From positions 142,162,734-142,226,733 of the forward strand of contig CM043958.1 in assembly GCA_014529385.2 (NCBI GenBank): a DNA stretch of 64,000 nt, given 5' to 3'. Below, in pieces: positions 37,737-49,600 of this stretch. The notes beneath the pieces were generated by a model that saw only the letters and a list, made by a program, of their open reading frames with translations, did not search any database and was not told where the DNA came from. Source of the stretch: Adiantum capillus-veneris. Taxonomy: Eukaryota > Streptophyta > Polypodiopsida > Polypodiales > Pteridaceae. The position numbers and the translations under genes are program-made. Positions within the stretch are counted from its first letter, which is position 1. Each line of letters begins with the position of its first letter.

Positions 37737-40400
37737 ATGAATTTGAGGTCGGGCAGGAATCTCCGGAATAATCAACCAAAACAAGGGGAACCAGCAAGTG
37801 CCATATCAACCGAGGGAAGTGTAAACCAAAGTTGGGTGCAACCATTAGAGCTGATCTTTGAAGGAAGTGTCTCTGATACTTCTTCGGAGAGATCTTACGA
37901 GATTTTCACCGAAAACTTGGAACACTTGAACCTGAACAACAGAGAAAATATGGCAGCAGGATCATCAAACCCTTCCGCCACCATGAAGCTATTGTTCATA
38001 AAATACCAGTACGACAATGAGCAAGGTGCCAAGATCTACAAAGATGGAATGGACCGCTATTGTGTAAAGATAGAAGATAGACCTAGTGAGTTCAAGGACT
38101 TAGTGCCTGTGAGCTATAGCGGAGATAGATATCTAGATGATGAGGGTACCATGTACTTGGTAGTCCTAAACCCTAACATTGTGGACAAGTGGGGATTGAT
38201 GGGCACCAAAGCCAAAGTAGATGAAGAACTTGAGGAGAAGGCACCAATAATGAACTTCCCTAATGCGAGGTTAAGAAGAGAGAATGAAACTACAAGGATC
38301 AACACTGATAACATCTATGTGGGGCTATACAAATATAATAATGGGGAGCAAGATCTCTATTATAGATGTGAAGAACCCTACACCGGAGAGTTGACAGACA
38401 AAAAAAGACTCTATGTCTTTACCTACACAGAGGGATCGGAAGTGAAAATTGCCGCTTACGATAAGTATGGCAAGCAATACTCAACAATGGGCAAGAAAGA
38501 ATTAGAAGGATATACATACTTTGGGGGACCACTACATCAGTATTATGTTACTTCTAGCTCACATAGACCAGCACCAACAACTGGAGTGCAAAACTCAATG
38601 ACAACAGGAGGACAAAGAACTCAGGTTGCTGACTCTTTCAGTCAACCTTGGGACTCGAAGCTCGGACCAATGGGATCATTACATTCCAGAGAGTCAATGG
38701 AGACGAATCGAGGTAGTGCAGTTCCAATCCCCACCTATACCACTCCAGGTCCAAGGTTTGAAGCGGAACCATCACATTTACCTCCCAGTAGTAGATTCAG
38801 GGCAGAGGAACCGACAAGGGTAACCCATGAAGTCCATGATGCTAGAGAAAGCTTTAGCCGAGACACAGGAGCAATGAGATTGGTAGCAGATCATAGACGT
38901 ATGAGACCATCTCAAGTAGCCAAGTGTATGCCAAAGAAGTATGGTGGTTCAGGAGATCCGTATGCACATGTGTCACTCTTTAAGCAAGTCTTAAGAGCTG
39001 AGCAGATAACAGATTTCCATACACAATACGAGGGATTTGGTCTTACTCTAGAAGGTACTGCATTGACATGGTTTCAACCAATGAACATAGGGGGATTCCA
39101 TGACATTGACCATTTGCTAAGAGAGTTTGCTGAGGAATTCTCAAAACGAGGGATTAAGCACAATACGGTCTCACAAATATATGCTTTTAAACAGAGAGAA
39201 CACGAAAAGGTGAAGGAAGCTTCACTTCGCTTCAAACAATACATTGAGAGATGTCCAGTACGTGAACGACCACAAGATGACAGACTATCTGTTCTCTTTA
39301 TTGAGGGACTGAGGAACGACACTCTCAAGAAGGACTTGCACTTGAAAGCTTGTACAAGTTTCGAGCAAGTAACGAGAGAGGCATTGTACTTAGTGGATAA
39401 CTGTACGGTTTATGGAGAGGTGTCAGCGGATACAGATTTTGCATCCAGTAGCTCCTCCTCCGTAGCGAGCGAGACTACCACTAAAAAGAATGTTCAAACA
39501 ACAACCATGCCAAATGTAGAGCAAATGATAGAAGATGCTCTAAAAAGGATGGCACCATACCAAAAACCATTGCCAAAAACACTGAAATGGTGTGCTATTG
39601 AACAAAAATGGACAAATCATCCAACAGAGGAGTGCTATTACAACAGAGGGTATGTAAGGGAGCGCCAGTATGCACCTCCTGCTCAATTAGCACCACCTCA
39701 GATACATCCAGTACCTTGATACCCAACGGGAAATGTACCAGGACCTATGGGGATAGAAAGACCGCAACCGGTATTGGGACAACAACCACCTTTACCAGGA
39801 GCAAGACCAGTGGGCATTAGATATGCACCAACCTTAGAGAATCAGGAAGAACAAGCCTTAGTGCTTGTTCAAGCCTATTACGAAGAATCGAGTGCACACA
39901 TGTCTCCAACTATGTATTACCCACCAGAAGAACCCAAACAATCAGAACCATGGGGCATGATTGGGAATGTTGGAATACCAACAATTACAAGTGCTTCTGA
40001 TGAAGAGAGATACAATTTGGACGCAAGAACATTGATGTTCATAGCTCATGGAGGGTTAGCAGGACAGAGACCATCCTATCCACAAAGGACGAATCAAATG
40101 GGACCAAGACCAGCACTAGGACCCTATTACAAGTGTGGAGGTGACCATCTGATGAATGTTTGCCCACATACAGAAATCATTAGAATAAACGCTTATTGCA
40201 CTGAGTGTGGGGTTACTCACTTCATTGAGGATTGTTCAAAGAATCCAAACAAAGTGCAAAAGACGACATTGAATATGTTAGAAACTATTCCTACCAGCAG
40301 TGGGTCTGAAAATGAAACTCTGATACCAACGCAAGTTGTTACTAGAGCTCAAGCTAAGAAAACCACTAGAGAACCTGAGAATGGAAAGTTAGCGACATAA
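37737..40400 (+). CDS. Gag polyprotein with one in-frame TGA
   Basis: The first ATG of the open frame is 37,737. An N-terminal region of about 320 residues (FIKYQYDNEQGAKIYKDGMD...) is unlike any gag segment I recognise. A retrotransposon gag domain follows at about 38.93-39.44 kb (KKYGGSGDPYAHVSLFKQVL; ALTWFQPM; YAFKQREHEKVKEASLRFKQ). TGA at 39,717-39,719 interrupts a proline-rich stretch. The same frame resumes and ends in two shortened zinc knuckles: YYKCGGDHLMNVC (first Cys replaced by Tyr) and CTECGVTHFIEDC, both with three residues rather than four before His. TAA at 40,398-40,400 lies at the gag/pol boundary. Gag would form the particle that packages the element's RNA. Confidence 0.85.
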
Positions 40401-42761
40401 GTGGTTAGTCAAGGACCGCGGAGTCAAAGAAACACATGGAAAGCTAGAAAAGCACGCATGAGGTTGAGAAAAGAACGTGAAGACGCTATTCTAGCTGAAG
40501 AACTAAAGCAAACTAAAGTTAGATTAGAAAAACTTGAGAGTCAAAACGGGAAACGAGAGATGAGCCCGGAAAGAACGAAACAAAAGAGTATCAAAGAAAC
40601 AACGAGCTTAAGCTCAGGGAGATCAGTGCTAGTCGACAAAGTACACGAACCATTGGACGCACTGATGAGAGCTTACGAAGCTAGGTTAAAGAACAACCAA
40701 ACACAAGAACAGAGGTGGATGACATACCCAAACGCGGAATTGGAAAAGCAGAGACTTGAAATGTGCCAGAGAATGATCGAGACTGCACAAGCCTTATTAG
40801 AACCACCAAAAGAAACAATGAATTGTGGGAAGGAAAACCCAATTCAGCAAAAGACTATCGTTTCACGGATAGCTGAAAAGACTCCCAGTGCACAAAAGCC
40901 TGAAAATACACAAAAGGATGACCGCATAGTATTGAACACAACCGATCAAGAGATAGAGAGTTTTCATCCAGTCATACAGAGGATTTACGGAAAAGATGAG
41001 GATTACAATGAATTTTGGAAACAAGTGAGAGAGGCAAACTTTGCAAACGAGCTAAGTTGCCAAGCTAATCAAACAAATTGGGAAAAGGACATCATGAATC
41101 CTCCCATAGTGGAATTTGAGGCAGGATCTCAAGTGGACTTGGATCTGCAATCTTACTGGGGAGATGGGGGCTCTGTTAGAACAATGGAGAGCAAACCTCA
41201 TTCACTGAAAACCTTACCTTCATACTTAGGAGAGTATGAAGCAAAATCCGAGATTAGAGCACTTCCCTCACGAAAAATCTCATCAGAAAAAGTCATGGAC
41301 TCGCAAGGATTGATAGAGATTTTGTCAACACCAGTGACATGCACTATCACTCTAGCTGAGCTTTTGAGGCTAAGACCACATATGTGGACCACTGTAGGAA
41401 AATGCTTGGAGAAATTCGGGATAAAAGATCCAACATCGAGATTGCAAGAGAGCATAGAGGAGCTGAGCAAACCACAGAAGAACGCTAAGCCTGTACCCTT
41501 AAACAAGGTCGGAGAGTATTGCAAAGGTGAAGAGGGGAATACAACCTTACCAGTTGAATTCCAAGGAGTGAAGACGATGGCAATACTAGACAGCGGACCA
41601 GGGGTAGCCATTGCTACAAAAGAAATCTGGAAAAAATGGGGGAAACCAGCAATAAGGAAGACTAGGTTGAAACTCCAATTAGCAGATGGACACATGGAGA
41701 AACCTATGGGGGTATTAGAGAAAGTTTTAGTGACTTCTTGCGGCATTGAATACGAACATACTTTTGCTATTGTCGATTTTGCCAAGGAGAATAACTATGA
41801 TATCATATTGGGAAGACCATTCATGAGACAGTTGAAAATGGTCCAAGATTGGGGCTACGATCACATATACTTGAGAAATATGGAAACCACTACACGTGTG
41901 AACCTGAAAGACCATAGCTACAAAGATGTGAACCGAACACCGGTGGAGGAGTTTGATTCAGCTACTTTGGCGGGATCCGAATTTCCAGCTTGGTTAGGTA
42001 AACCCAAGGAGTTATGGATGTGTGGAGCTTCGAAATGTGGAAGTCTGAAACGAGAAGAATGTGTTTTAGAAAGGGCTATCGAAGACGAAACTTATGTAGG
42101 AGAACCCTTTCCAGAGGACACGTTTGAACCATTAGAATGGACACACATTCTAGCAACCTTAGATGTTTGTGCAATTCCGGATGGTCCCACAACGAAATTT
42201 TGCGACAAGGACGGGTACGACGTGGTTCCGTATTTCATGTTGAGAACTGTACTCGAAAAAGAAATTGATAGAATAGATGACCTGGAAAAGCTAGATGAGC
42301 TTCGCCTAAAAGCAGTAGCTTCCATCTACGCTCAAAAAAGGCGACAAAAGGAATTTTTTGATAAGCATGTGCGGACTAAAGAGTTTAAAGTTGGGGACTA
42401 TGTCCTAGTTTACACTCTGAAACAGCATGCTAAGAAGCTTAAAAAGCGAGGGATGGGACCTCTGGTGATTAAAGATCTATCACCAAGTGGAGCTGTCAAG
42501 CTTGCTACATTAGACGGAGAAGAAATGCCCAATTGGATTAGTGGATGCAGAGTGAAAAAGTATCTGTTGCCGCTAACAAAAGACATGCTTCTCAAAATAC
42601 ATCAAGAAAAGCTGCGTGTCCAAAAAAAGAAAAAGATTGAGGAGGAAGCGCAAGCCGAGGCGAAGGAAAGAATGGAGAAAAGAAGACTACTGCGTCAGAA
42701 ACAGCGCAATGAAGGAGCAATACGAATAAACGCAGTTAGTATAACAGAAAATGGGGAATGA
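40401..42761 (+). CDS. Pol remnant: aspartic protease fused to integrase C-terminal tail
   Basis: Same frame as gag, directly after the TAA, open for 786 codons. The first ~60 residues are a basic coiled coil (KARMRLRKEREDAILAEELK). Protease: AILDSGPGVAIAT (catalytic DSG, near 41,580) and YDIILGRPFMRQL. After a ~110-residue linker, the integrase C-terminal module follows at 42.28-42.58 kb: ELRLKAVASIYAQKRRQKEF, KVGDYVLVYTLK, KRGMGPLVIKDLSPSGAVKL. The module normally follows the integrase core and aids DNA or chromatin binding. Loss of everything between protease and this tail, with the frame kept, looks like a single in-frame deletion. The end overlaps the next ORF by 11 nt. Confidence 0.85.
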   Translation: MVSQGPRSQRNTWKARKARMRLRKEREDAILAEELKQTKVRLEKLESQNGKREMSPERTKQKSIKETTSLSSGRSVLVDKVHEPLDALMRAYEARLKNNQTQEQRWMTYPNAELEKQRLEMCQRMIETAQALLEPPKETMNCGKENPIQQKTIVSRIAEKTPSAQKPENTQKDDRIVLNTTDQEIESFHPVIQRIYGKDEDYNEFWKQVREANFANELSCQANQTNWEKDIMNPPIVEFEAGSQVDLDLQSYWGDGGSVRTMESKPHSLKTLPSYLGEYEAKSEIRALPSRKISSEKVMDSQGLIEILSTPVTCTITLAELLRLRPHMWTTVGKCLEKFGIKDPTSRLQESIEELSKPQKNAKPVPLNKVGEYCKGEEGNTTLPVEFQGVKTMAILDSGPGVAIATKEIWKKWGKPAIRKTRLKLQLADGHMEKPMGVLEKVLVTSCGIEYEHTFAIVDFAKENNYDIILGRPFMRQLKMVQDWGYDHIYLRNMETTTRVNLKDHSYKDVNRTPVEEFDSATLAGSEFPAWLGKPKELWMCGASKCGSLKREECVLERAIEDETYVGEPFPEDTFEPLEWTHILATLDVCAIPDGPTTKFCDKDGYDVVPYFMLRTVLEKEIDRIDDLEKLDELRLKAVASIYAQKRRQKEFFDKHVRTKEFKVGDYVLVYTLKQHAKKLKKRGMGPLVIKDLSPSGAVKLATLDGEEMPNWISGCRVKKYLLPLTKDMLLKIHQEKLRVQKKKKIEEEAQAEAKERMEKRRLLRQKQRNEGAIRINAVSITENGE

Positions 42762-43683
42762 CAAAGAAGAACCCATCATTGAATGCAAAGTAGGGACCAA
42801 CCAAATTAAAGCCAGAGCACTATTGGATTCAGGAGCTCAAGCTAACCTACTGTCACTCAGTTTGTATAGACAATTGACAAATGACACTAAACTACAAATT
42901 GCCAAGCAAGAGTTAAAGAGTTACTCTGAGAATTCAATCAAAACTGTCGGATGCACAGTTTTACATATACAGATTAACCAATATGTGTATCCTCATATGT
43001 TTTACGTGGTTGAAGACCAAGCTACACAACATCCATTATTGCTAGGACAACCATGGCAGAATCAATACAATGCAATGATTGACTGGAGTTCTAATTCAGT
43101 GCTTATCAAATACGAAGGTGAAAGTCAATCAGTTAAGTTCACCAAAGGAGAAGAGCCAACTCCAAAGGACGAATCCAAAGACAAGGGCAAACAACAAACA
43201 GAGAAAAAGAAGAAGCAATGGCAACCAAAAGTTTCTACACAACTGGATTGCTCGTCGACGAGGAATTCTCAACGGTGGATAAGGAAGACAAGCAATAATA
43301 TAACAGCTCAACCTTGGAAAAAAACGGAGTCAAAGTTGGTATGGAGACCAAAAAAGGCTGTGCCAGAGAACACAAAGGTGGAAAACAGAGTCTTCAATAC
43401 CAGACAACAGAGTGATTCCAGACAATCAAGGACAGTGAAACAGATCTGGATTCCAAAGAAGTTCATGACGGCACAAAGCTATAGCAAGCAAATTTGGATC
43501 CCAAAGATTTGTAAACAGGAACTCCCTTCAATACAATCAACGGAAACTCCTAGGTATTTCAAGGCGAGGAAATCAACACACAGAACAAAGCAGGTTTGGG
43601 TCGCAAAGAGTTTGTGGCAAGCACAAGCCAAGCGGAAGCAGATTTGGATTGTGAAACAAGGTAATGAAGAATCCATCTACTGA
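42751..43683 (+). CDS. Second retroviral-type aspartic protease with W-rich repeat tail
   Basis: ATG at 42,751 overlaps the previous ORF by 11 nt in the +1 frame, so expression by frameshift or reinitiation is possible. Residues 1-130 are protease-like: IKARALLDSGAQANLLSLSL (catalytic DSG) and HPLLLGQPWQNQYNAMIDW. Residues 180-310 are very basic and carry degenerate repeats around KQIWIPK: LVWRPKK, KQIWIPKK, KQIWIPKI, KQVWVAKS, KQIWIVKQ. The protease domain sits after the integrase tail, an order I do not know from Ty3 elements. It is intact over 310 codons. The tail may bind RNA, DNA or gag (inference). Confidence 0.8.
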   Translation: MGNDKEEPIIECKVGTNQIKARALLDSGAQANLLSLSLYRQLTNDTKLQIAKQELKSYSENSIKTVGCTVLHIQINQYVYPHMFYVVEDQATQHPLLLGQPWQNQYNAMIDWSSNSVLIKYEGESQSVKFTKGEEPTPKDESKDKGKQQTEKKKKQWQPKVSTQLDCSSTRNSQRWIRKTSNNITAQPWKKTESKLVWRPKKAVPENTKVENRVFNTRQQSDSRQSRTVKQIWIPKKFMTAQSYSKQIWIPKICKQELPSIQSTETPRYFKARKSTHRTKQVWVAKSLWQAQAKRKQIWIVKQGNEESIY

Positions 43684-43847
43684 TTCTACTACCAAATTGC
43701 CAAAACCAACCCAAAACCCGACCACCAACCCATCAATCAAACAAAGAGCAGCTTTATTGGAAAGACTGTTGTATCATCGCTCTACAATTGCATTGGGAAC
43801 TTATGACCAAAACAACTACAATGCTTCACCCACAGACACTTCATAGT

Positions 43848-43880
43848 AGTCCGGGAGGACTCAGACTAGGAGGGGGGGAG
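43848..43880 (+). other. Internal hairpin plus polypurine tract (duplicate of the 3' module)
   Basis: AGTCC-GGGA-GGACT hairpin (43,848-43,861), 7 nt, then GGAGGGGGGGAG (43,869-43,880). The same 12 bases form the terminal polypurine tract at 49,975-49,986, also after a hairpin. It may be a former 3' end or a second plus-strand priming site. Confidence 0.75.
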
Positions 43881-45483
43881 GTATACAGGAGCTACAAAGC
43901 AGCTACAAGCGGAAAAAACAAAGAAAAACAAAAATTATATTACAAGGGCAGTGTCTTACATGATTTTGCAATTTTTTATGTTTGATTACGGATATTGATA
44001 ATATTTATGCCCTTATATACCTTGTTTTGCAACAAGAAGAGATCAAATGATGAATTTGGGTCTCTAGATGTGTAAATATCACTAAATAAGAGTGTTTTTG
44101 GAGCTAAAAAGTGGAAAAAAGTGGTAATCCAAGTTCAGAAATCACAAAGAAGTGTATATTCATATACACAGGGTTACCAGCTATTTATCGTGTATGTTTG
44201 GAATTTTTTGGCTTCAATTTGCTATTTTCCTTTATTTTTATGATTTTCTTAATAAAAGTAAAAGAAAAATAAAAAAGCAGGTGAAATGAGATCGGAAAAA
44301 AGAAAAGAATAGACGGTGATGGTCCTAATGACAAGGGCAACCCATGGTAAAAATTGGGTACAATTCTGAAAAAGTTGCGGAAAGCCCGAAATGACAGAAT
44401 TTTGGCAAAGTGGACAGATTTCTCAGAAACAGGTCAAACGGAGTCCAAATTGAGAAATTTCAAATCCTAAAGTGCATTTCACGACGAGATAGGAGCACAT
44501 GTCAAATTTGGTAACAAGTGATCCGGGAAGCCCGAAGTTAAGTATTTTTCACTTCACTATCAAGCTCATTTCCAATATTACCTTCTTGGAGAGAGCAAAG
44601 AGCACACAGGAGCATCCGACCTTCTACCGCCTTCTACGACTGCTACGAGAGCTCAGAGGACACCATACATGAGAGGTAGACTCGTTGCCATAAGCTTTTG
44701 ATGCTTATCGTTAACTTTTGTCGCGAAAACTCACCAAAACCAAGAAACAAGAGCAGACGGGGAATGGGGAGGAACGCTAGGTAGGGGCACAACCGCCTAA
44801 CCAAACCTTGCAAGAACTTAGAGGTGGGTTACCCTAGTATAGGAGATGAGTTTCTAGCACTCAAAGCTCGAGAAAGAACGACTGGAAAAACCCTAGCTCA
44901 ACAGAGCCTGCAAGAGGCAAACAGAAAAAAGTTGTCGGAACGACACAAAACTTCTCAGGAAGCTTAACAACATCGAGGTCAATGCAACCATGGAGTATCT
45001 CTGGGTTTGGATCACCAAAAGTAGGTCGGAACAACCGATTCGGCGGCGGACACACAAAGCGTCATTTTGGCATAACGGCTAAAATTGACGACCAAATGAC
45101 ATGAAACTTCACAAGCAGCTTCAAATATACATGGATGACTTATGTTTGCAAGCAAAACCCAAAAGAAAGCTGATTCACTTACCGATGGTGAAAAAGACGC
45201 TTTCGGGCAACCAAATGGAGAAAGATGGAGAACGGGGAGCCAAAGTCAAGTTCAACCAAATAGGTGGCTTCACAACATATCCAATGAGCTGGAAATGCAA
45301 CTCTCGAGAAGAAAAGTTGAAGAAATTCAACTCCAAGGCAAATAAACGACTTCGGAGACTGAAATGCCTATAATGGGGCTTTTTAGCTAAACTGATGACT
45401 TTTTAAGTTGAAAACTAGTTAGCAGGGCTTAGGGCACTAGCACAAAGCATTCTTTGCACAAAAAGACCAACATTTCAAGAAAA
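43881..45483 (+). other. Non-coding spacer of the LTR element
   Basis: No ORF with recognisable content. AT-rich, then mixed, with repeated phrasing (tcaaacggagtccaaa, catgaaacttcacaag) like that between the palindromes. It lies between the internal polypurine tract and the 3' palindrome cluster. Confidence 0.6.
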
Positions 45484-46493
45484 GACATCATACGCGTATG
45501 ATGTCTCACAGCATGATTTTCACATCCATTTCAACATTTGAGTGCATAGCCTCATTCCACATGTTAATCACATCCTATGAACCAAGTATCATGAGAATTG
45601 GAGTTAGAAAACCCAAGGAAAACCAAAAAGACGCAAAGTAGGCCATAAAATTGATTTTTGGTCCTAATTTTGTCAAAATAACTCCAAACTCATTGAAACT
45701 TTGTAGGATTGTTGATTAACACATCTACAAGCTATCTGGAACCAAAAAGCACCATTTTGACACAAAAGACATCATACGCGTATGATGTCTATTTGCACTT
45801 ACAAAGCCAAAAATGCTCATTTGTCGTCATACATCCATTATATATATCTAATACATGCTACATATGAAGTTTGGAACCATTTGGTCAGGTGGATCACCCC
45901 ATTAGCCCAATTAAGAGAAAATCCTTCATACAAAGCCTATTTTTGTCCCAAATCCAACATATTCAAGTCCAAACCAAGATTTGAGTATAAACAGTCCTTC
46001 ACTAGCACATGGAGAGTCCACAGAACCAATCCCATGAAAAATTGACAAAAAAGACATCATACGCGTATGATATCTCCAGAGCCATTTTTAGTCCAAATTC
46101 TATCCAAACTTGATAAATCCACTGAATAAGCCTATCTAAAGCCAAAACCAAGCTTATAGAGAAAATTGGTCCAAAAATGCACTAAAAGACATCATACGCG
46201 TATGATGTCTCACTATGTGATTTTGGCACCTCAGGGCTTCAACCACCAAACAGAAGTGATCTACATGCCATTTGAAGGTGAACCACCAAGTTTTATCCAG
46301 TTTGGATCATAAAATCCATTTCCCTTTCAAAATTTTGCCAAGAGCCTGAACTGGACTGAACTGGCCAAAACTTGACCAAATGGGATCCAAACTCAAGTCC
46401 AAGCATATGATACTCATGTATACACTATCAGCTACAAGCACAACCAATATGAAGTCATTCTGACACAAAAGACATCATACGCGTATGATGTCT
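45484..46493 (+). repeat. 3' palindrome cluster (5 copies of the 24-bp palindrome)
   Basis: Copies start at 45,484, 45,767, 46,052 (one mismatch), 46,187 and 46,470; the others are perfect. Spacings are 283, 285, 135 and 283 bp, the same register as the 5' cluster (288, 125, 284). Most copies are preceded by (a)caaaa, and the unit includes phrases like gtttggatc and tggaacca. The cluster ends 167 bp before the ORF3 start codon. Variable tandem repeats in this 3' zone are known for Tat-lineage elements, but a conserved long palindrome in both leader and spacer is not something I know of. Confidence 0.93.
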
Positions 46494-46659
46494 CAAGCAT
46501 GTTTTTGAGCCCAGTTTGCATATTTTTTCACCTACATTGCATCCTTAGGCCCTGAATAGCTCATGTTTCAATTTTCAAGTCATTTGAATAGTTAAAAGCT
46601 TCATTTCGGCTTTCAGTACTAAAAAGACGCTAACTTCTGAAATTGGAGTTACAGGATCC

Positions 46660-49600
46660 ATGGATTCCGCTAAGTCATCGGCAACTAAGAGAAAAAGACC
46701 AACCATCAAGGATGCTCTTGCAGAAGCAGAACCTTTTGATATTCCAACAGAAACCCTCAAGCCAACCAAGACTTGGGTGGAGGAAGCAGTACTAGAAAAA
46801 GAGGGAATAAAGATCTACCAGGGGACTTTCAGAGATCCTCAAGGGCAATCGGTCGATGTACCTATGATCCCACGAGAATTAGTGGATTATAGCAGATCAG
46901 AGAACATCAGCAGATACCTGGAAAAGGCTGACTTACACAGGTTCTTCACCTCGAGACCATCAGGTGTAGACACAAGAAGAGTGTATGAATTGGCAACATC
47001 CATTCAGAAGGATGGGAAAGCCACGTTGACAGCCATGGATGGAGAAACAGTTGAAGTACAGATCACTCCACAGCTCATTGCAGATGCATTGAAGCTGCAC
47101 AACAAAGGGAGTTCTGTCAGAGAAAGAAGGGAGGCCATAGAGGTCTATGGATCAAAGAAACAAAATACAACCTACGGAGATATGGCAGATCAATGAGCGG
47201 CAACCCTTTGCCGATTATACAACCAGTTTTTCCATGTGTGCAGTAAAAGACCGCAGAAGTATACTACACCACCCCATGCCATTGCGACAACCATCACATG
47301 GGCACTGAAGAGCAACATGCCAAAAGAGGTGAATTATGCTCAATACATCCACGAGCAAGTAATCGCCATGCACAACCAGAAGCCAAAGTACATAGGAGGA
47401 GGAGAAATCCTAACAAGAATAGCTTATGAAGCTATTGGAGCTAGGGATCAAGGGCCACGGGTTCCCTCCCAGAATGAGTGGCTTAGAGAAGCCGATGAAG
47501 AGAAAGAACAGCAAGAGGTATCCAAGAGGGCGTCCACAAGAGCACGCCGAAAACTAAAAATAGTTTCAGAACCTGAAGAGGCTGTGGACGAGCCGCTCAA
47601 GAAGAAAGCGAAGAAGAAGGCTGATCCCAAGCAAACCAAAAGTCAAAAAGCCGCAAGAATGGAAAGGCTGGTGGAGCAGTTTAGAGCGGAAAGAGCTCTA
47701 AAGGGGGACTTTGAAGAAATGTGGGTGCCAGACCCCACTAAAGTCGGAACCAGCTCTGCCAGGCCACATGTTGATCAATATGATCAATATATTAGAGCTT
47801 ATGAGGAGTCGGAGGCCATACTGGAACAGCAGCCTGTCGAGCCTTATACTGAAGAGGAAGTACAGCTTTTAAAAGCTGAGCTGAAAAAGGACGACAAGGA
47901 GAAGAAGGAAGTAGATGAGTCTACTGAACTTCGAGAGAAAGACGGGCAAGCAAACAAAGGAAAATCCAAGATGACTGAGGACAATCAGCCCTCCTTTACT
48001 GATGTACCAAGCCCGAAGAAGACGGAAATTATTGTAGAGAAGACCACAATAGAAATAGAAACAGAAGTTATGGAAAAGCCGGAAGCCGGGACCAAGGAAA
48101 AGGACATAGATCCAGTTCAGAAAAAGAAGGATGATTATGAGGATCTGGTAGCGATCGGATACAATGAAGAAGAGGCCCTGGAGGCAGTTTATGGGATATC
48201 CCTACGAAAACAAGATGATCGGAAAGGGACGAAGGAAAAGACAAAGGGTACAATGGAGAGTGAAGAGAAAATGGACGAACAGAACATACTAGAAGAGCCG
48301 AAGCCATTGGAGGTGGTGGCAGAAAGAGCTGTCAAGTTGACAGATGAAGATGAAAAAGACATGCACATGGTGCATGAACTGCTCAGCAAGATTAAAGAAA
48401 GATCCAGAGCAAAGGAAGTAGCAATTGAGACAGCAAAACAAAAGGAAGCAGAGTTGCAGAAGAAGTTAGAGAATGCTATGACTGAATCTGAAAGTCATAA
48501 AGCATCACTCTACGACGCAGAAAACGAGAGAGACGGCTTGATACTCCAACTAGCCGAAGCTTCAAGAGAGGTAACAAGTTCACAGGAAGCAAAGGAGCGA
48601 ATAGAAGATGAGCTGGAGGCAGCCAAGGATGAGCTCATTGAGCTAAGGGAAAGAGTCGAACTTCAAGAAAGGACAATCATGAGACTCAGGACCACCCCTA
48701 GAGCTAGCAGAGCAGGAACAGAACAAGAGGGAGCCCTCGTACCAGCTCTGGAAGATCAGGTCAGAAGTTTGCAAAGAGAGCTAAGGTTAGAGCAAGTGCA
48801 AAGATTGCACATGGCGGAGGGATCATTGGCTGCAGAGGAGAGGCTCACATCAGAGAACCAAACACTAAGGACAGAAAATGAGGCCCTCCGCAAACAGCTC
48901 CAGGACCTACAAGAGCACCAAAGAAGAGAAACAGAGCCACCACAAGAAGAAGCAGGGGGAGCAGCCATAGAGCTACCAGAAACTGGAGAGGCGCAACCAC
49001 AATTGAAGATCCAGCCCCAGTTCAAGAAGTGGCATCGACTTCAGGAATCTCTGAAGAAGAAGAACAAAGGCTCCAGAACCAAATAGAAAAGTCAACAAAG
49101 GAAAGTGCCAAGGCGGAAATGGAATGGGAAAGGAGACTCCTCATCTCCATTAGACTTCAAGGTTTAGACACAAAAGTGCTCCATGAAGAGTGGATGCAAC
49201 CCAGCCTGCCTTTCCCTCTGATGAAATTTGAAGTGATAAAGACGAAAAAGAGAATAGAGGAGGAGCAGTATGTCGCTCTTTACGAAGGCGACATCACAAA
49301 GGATGAACAATCAAAGAAGATTGTAGATTCTCAACCTAGATGGAGGAAAGGTTGGCTGAACAAATACCCAGCCTACCTCATCTACTTGGTAGAGGCTCCA
49401 AAGGAGATTCGGGAAGATGCAACCTTCTGCCCGGCGCCAAGAGTCAGAAGCTGGAAAGAGCATGGCAGGATTGCAGAAAAGAAGCCAAATTGGCTTAATT
49501 ATCCCAGGATGCCAGGACCAAAGGAAGGAGAGAGAATAGGTAAAGCCTACATGGTGAAAACCCTAACGGGCACCATCAAACTCTTTACTGGCTCTCCTGA

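Noticed and set aside
41198-41785. 195-codon minus-strand ORF
   Set aside because: It is the antisense of the protease frame, with Ser/Phe-rich mirror composition, and has no recognisable domain.
36848-46493. CRISPR-like array because of regular short palindromes
   Set aside because: Eukaryotic context, spacers of 100-260 bp that are themselves related, and location within an LTR retrotransposon; no cas genes.
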